Below are positions 62,211-64,000 of a DNA stretch of 64,000 nt, piece after piece (within the stretch, counting starts at the first letter, position 1; every line of letters begins with the position of its first letter). The notes beneath the pieces are model-generated. The model was not told the origin of the DNA, ran no database searches, and was given only the letters and a program-made list of their open reading frames with translations. The stretch comes from Oscillospiraceae bacterium (GTDB taxonomy: Bacteria > Bacillota > Clostridia > Oscillospirales > Ruminococcaceae). The stretch spans positions 1-64,000 of the forward strand of contig JAGASN010000041.1 of NCBI GenBank assembly GCA_017847875.1. The letters are read 5' to 3'. The position numbers were made by a program, and so were the translations under genes.

Positions 62211-62642
62211 TTACACCTCTGTTATTTCACAGACGGTGAATTTAAGTTTATATTCAAAGAATTCAATAACGCCTTCAAGGGCGCTTCGAACGTTGGAACG
62301 GTCTCCGAGAATTACGACAGAACCGCTGAAACGGTCGAGAGTTCCGATTTCGACGTTGCCGCTTTTCATCGCGATATCCGCAACGATAATCGCCGCTTCT
62401 TCCGGGGTAACGTGGATAAGACCGATGGATTCACCGGTGTGGTCTTCGCCGAAATGGGTTCCTATATGTAACGCAAGGTTCTGATAGATTCTTGTTTCGG
62501 AAGAACCGATGAGCTGGGCGAGTGAAATTTCCTTGCCCTTTACTTTGATACGGACTATTCGAAGATCTTTATCTTTCAGTTCCTCATATTTTTTTTGGAA
62601 AACCTTTTCAAGGAATTCCTCTCTGGTCATGCGCACTCCCAT
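62211..62642 (-). CDS. microcompartment shell protein, EutS/PduU type with N-terminal extension
   Basis: 143 residues. The permuted BMC domain (KEISLAQLIGSSETRIYQNLAL, IGLIHVTPEEAAIIVADIAMKSGNVEIGTLDRFSGSVVILG) matches EutS/PduU, which forms hexamers with a beta-barrel over the pore. A charged helix of about 25 residues (TREEFLEKVFQKKYEELKDKD) precedes it and is not found in EutS; it could bind cargo or another shell tile. AAGGAAG site before ATG 62642. Confidence 0.9.
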   Translation of the reverse strand: MGVRMTREEFLEKVFQKKYEELKDKDLRIVRIKVKGKEISLAQLIGSSETRIYQNLALHIGTHFGEDHTGESIGLIHVTPEEAAIIVADIAMKSGNVEIGTLDRFSGSVVILGDRSNVRSALEGVIEFFEYKLKFTVCEITEV

Positions 62643-62654
62643 AACCGCACTTCC

Positions 62655-63017
62655 TTAACGTTTGGTAACTTCGCAGACTACGTATTTCATAACGTCACGG
62701 AAATACTGGCAAACCTCGTTGAGAGCAGCGGTAACGTCCGCAATATCGCCGGTTATGATCATTGAACCGGTGAAACGGTCCGCAAAGCCAAGATATACGT
62801 TGCCGCTTTTAACCGCAATATCGGAAGCGATAACTGCGGATTCCGGCGGAGTCATATTCATAATTCCGATAGCGTTGGAGGTGTAATCTATGGAGGGGTT
62901 AAGACCCAGTTTCTGATATATTATAGGCGCAGGACCGCCGATTACGTGGGCAAAGGTTATCTCCTTACCTGCAACGGTTTCCTGAACTATTCTTATCTGT
63001 TCATGGGTGTCGCTCAT
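62655..63017 (-). CDS. microcompartment shell protein, EutS/PduU type
   Basis: 120 residues closely following E. coli EutS: RIVQETVAGKEITFAHVIGG as the barrel strand, then IGIMNMTPPESAVIASDIAVKSGNVYLGFADRFTGSMIITG and a final VVCEVTKR. It should form a hexameric tile. First gene of a three-gene operon with a second shell protein and a EutP-like protein, without any canonical hexamer (EutM/PduA), pentamer (EutN) or enzyme gene. AGGAGG site. Confidence 0.93.
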   Translation of the reverse strand: MSDTHEQIRIVQETVAGKEITFAHVIGGPAPIIYQKLGLNPSIDYTSNAIGIMNMTPPESAVIASDIAVKSGNVYLGFADRFTGSMIITGDIADVTAALNEVCQYFRDVMKYVVCEVTKR

Positions 63018-63116
63018 AAAGTCGTTTCCTCCTGATTTTTCGTTTTTTTAGGACCAAAAACCAATCTATGATAAAGCAAAAGCCACTTTTGCTTATACAT
63101 ATTTTTACTTAAGTAT

Positions 63117-63145
63117 ATACTATCACAAATTACCAAAAAGGTCAA
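63117..63145 (-). promoter_or_regulatory. promoter of the microcompartment operon
   Basis: Minus strand TTGACC (63145-63140), 17 nt, TAGTAT (63122-63117). Confidence 0.6.
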
Positions 63146-63186
63146 CGGTTGTTGGAGCGAAGAACCTTAATAATTTTGAGCACAAA

Positions 63187-63222
63187 AAATGAGCACGGCG
63201 TTTTTTTGCCGTGCTCATTTTT
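63187..63222. terminator. terminator of the surface protein gene
   Basis: AAATGAGCACGGC (63187-63199) and GCCGTGCTCATTT (63208-63220) arms with T-runs on both sides. Confidence 0.88.
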
Positions 63223-63225
63223 TTG

Positions 63226-64000
63226 TCAGTTGATTACATCTGTTTTTTCTTTTGCTTCGGATATTATGCTTATTCCCACACCGGAATTTACAACCACTTC
63301 ATAGCTGATGTCTTCCGGAGCATTGGAAACCTTAAGCGTCAACATTTTTCCGAATTTTCCTCTTTCGGCATTATAGCTATCAATGAAAGTATCTCTAAGA
63401 GCTTTTGTGAATACAAAATCCTGGATTCTTAAGCTTTCATCTTTCATCCATTTTGCACGGATTATAATTTCCGCACCGGTTCCGTCAAAATCATTTTTCA
63501 GAATTTCAACCGCTGCTTCTTCAAATCTCGGTTCAAAAACGACGTCATAAGTAATACCATCACTTGTTGTATATTTTCTTGCCGAGAACATCTCGACTTC
63601 AACAAATGCGTAGCCGTTTTCGGTTTTCAGCGGAAGCTGAGGATTGTCAATGTTGCTCATAAATCTCTTTTCATCAACAACAAGGCGTCCGCCGTTATCT
63701 TCGCTGTTGTCAACAATGTCGCCGAAAACAGACACATAGTTTGCGGAAAGAACGTATCCGTTGAGGTCAAGAGTAATGTTGTCGGAAACCATAACAATGT
63801 TTTCGGAAGTATCGCCAAGCAAAGTTATAACATCGCCGTCGGTTGCCGCGTCAAGTGCTTCTTCAAGGGTTGAATAATTTTCTTCACCAATTTTCGCCTC
63901 ATCACCCCATGTGAGAACAAATGGGCTGAAAGAACCTACAACAAATCGGATTCCTTCCGGGCGAAGTTCACCGTCAATCGGTTTTCCTTCAACAAGTTCG
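63226..64000 (-). CDS. large surface-type protein, C-terminal part only
   Basis: The frame is open from the right window edge to the stop at 63226, about 258 codons; the 5' end is outside. Near the edge it reads NYSTLEEALDAATDGDVITLLGDTSENIVMVSDNITLDLNGYVLS, the repeat seen in Clostridia cell-surface proteins with stacked beta-solenoid domains. The rest is strand-rich, with no LPxTG or SLH domain at the C terminus (it ends EAKEKTDVIN), so attachment, if any, must be at the other end. A TTG at 63822 is not the true start. Confidence 0.8.
   Translation of the reverse strand, partial: ELVEGKPIDGELRPEGIRFVVGSFSPFVLTWGDEAKIGEENYSTLEEALDAATDGDVITLLGDTSENIVMVSDNITLDLNGYVLSANYVSVFGDIVDNSEDNGGRLVVDEKRFMSNIDNPQLPLKTENGYAFVEVEMFSARKYTTSDGITYDVVFEPRFEEAAVEILKNDFDGTGAEIIIRAKWMKDESLRIQDFVFTKALRDTFIDSYNAERGKFGKMLTLKVSNAPEDISYEVVVNSGVGISIISEAKEKTDVIN

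Larger units (their letters stand above)
63018..63225. other. leader of the microcompartment operon
   Basis: 208 nt without a gene. It contains the promoter at 63117-63145, a hairpin AAGCAAAAG CCA CTTTTGCTT (63074-63094) in the 5' leader, and the terminator at 63187-63222. The leader hairpin lacks the dual-stem form of known ANTAR targets. Confidence 0.5.

Noticed and set aside
63074..63094. ANTAR-type antitermination hairpin in the microcompartment leader
   Set aside because: Known EutV targets have two small stems with A1/G4 loops; only one stem with a three-base loop is present.

Overview
The window reads as a chromosomal segment from an anaerobic, Gram-positive, spore-lineage bacterium (Bacillota, class Clostridia, probably a gut Oscillospirales-type organism). 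Support: strong AGGAGG ribosome sites, sigma-A promoters with TTGACA/TATAAT boxes, no respiratory chain genes, many families typical of Clostridia (DegV pairs, YgfK-type flavoprotein, radical SAM PflX-like protein, microcompartment shell proteins, AzlCD, TAXI lipoprotein), lipoprotein signals of the Gram-positive kind, and an F-type ATP synthase whose c subunit carries a Na+-type site. This is inference; no rRNA is present. TTG and GTG starts are common, and starts were chosen here by ribosome site and family fit.

Layout. 1-7000 (minus): F1Fo ATP synthase operon, hypothetical-atpZ-atpI-atpB-E-F-H-A-G-C-D, with epsilon (atpC) before beta (atpD), which runs off the left edge. 7200-12030 (plus): PflX-like radical SAM protein, then ACT protein-hom-thrB-lysC (threonine branch). 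12030-14060: three secreted or membrane-anchored beta-rich proteins between direct copies of a hairpin repeat. 14100-17900: tandem acetyltransferases, M18 aminopeptidase, DUF554 protein, flavin reductase. 18000-20100: PD-(D/E)xK nuclease-DUF2075 helicase beside tRNA-Ala(CGC). 20200-24460: SHOCT protein, cation efflux, YczE-like protein, MarR-MATE efflux pair. 24588-28286 (minus): a large P-type-ATPase-like pseudoenzyme, rlmB, PadR. 28736-31666 (minus): YgfK-like multidomain flavoprotein. 31800-34400: zinc-ribbon proteins including a DUF1801 gene broken by one stop codon, MerR/TipAS regulator, acetyltransferase and P-loop kinase. 34700-41470: patatin phospholipase, TAXI lipoprotein, SLC13-like permease, XRE regulator, two DegV proteins and hemolysin III. 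41500-46040: cyclophilin, YtcJ-like amidohydrolase, a second P-loop kinase, diacylglycerol kinase. 46184-51644: tRNA-Val(CAC), SDR, LysR, AzlCD, ECF S component, YuiD, Fe-S aldo/keto reductase. 51721-60116 (minus): peptide deformylase-like protein and a dppBCADF-ggt operon for peptide uptake and gamma-glutamyl hydrolysis. 60471-61588: split chromate transporter pair. 61630-63017 (minus): a minimal microcompartment operon with two EutS/PduU-type shell proteins and an EutP/PduV-type GTPase and no enzyme. 63226-64000 (minus): C-terminal part of a large surface protein.

The least ordinary elements are the enzyme-free microcompartment operon, the P-type ATPase pseudoenzyme, the DppF with a coiled-coil insert of about 200 residues, the mutually exclusive hairpins between dppA and dppD, the predicted two-carboxylate Na+ c-ring with swapped atpC/atpD, and the secreted three-gene module framed by repeats.
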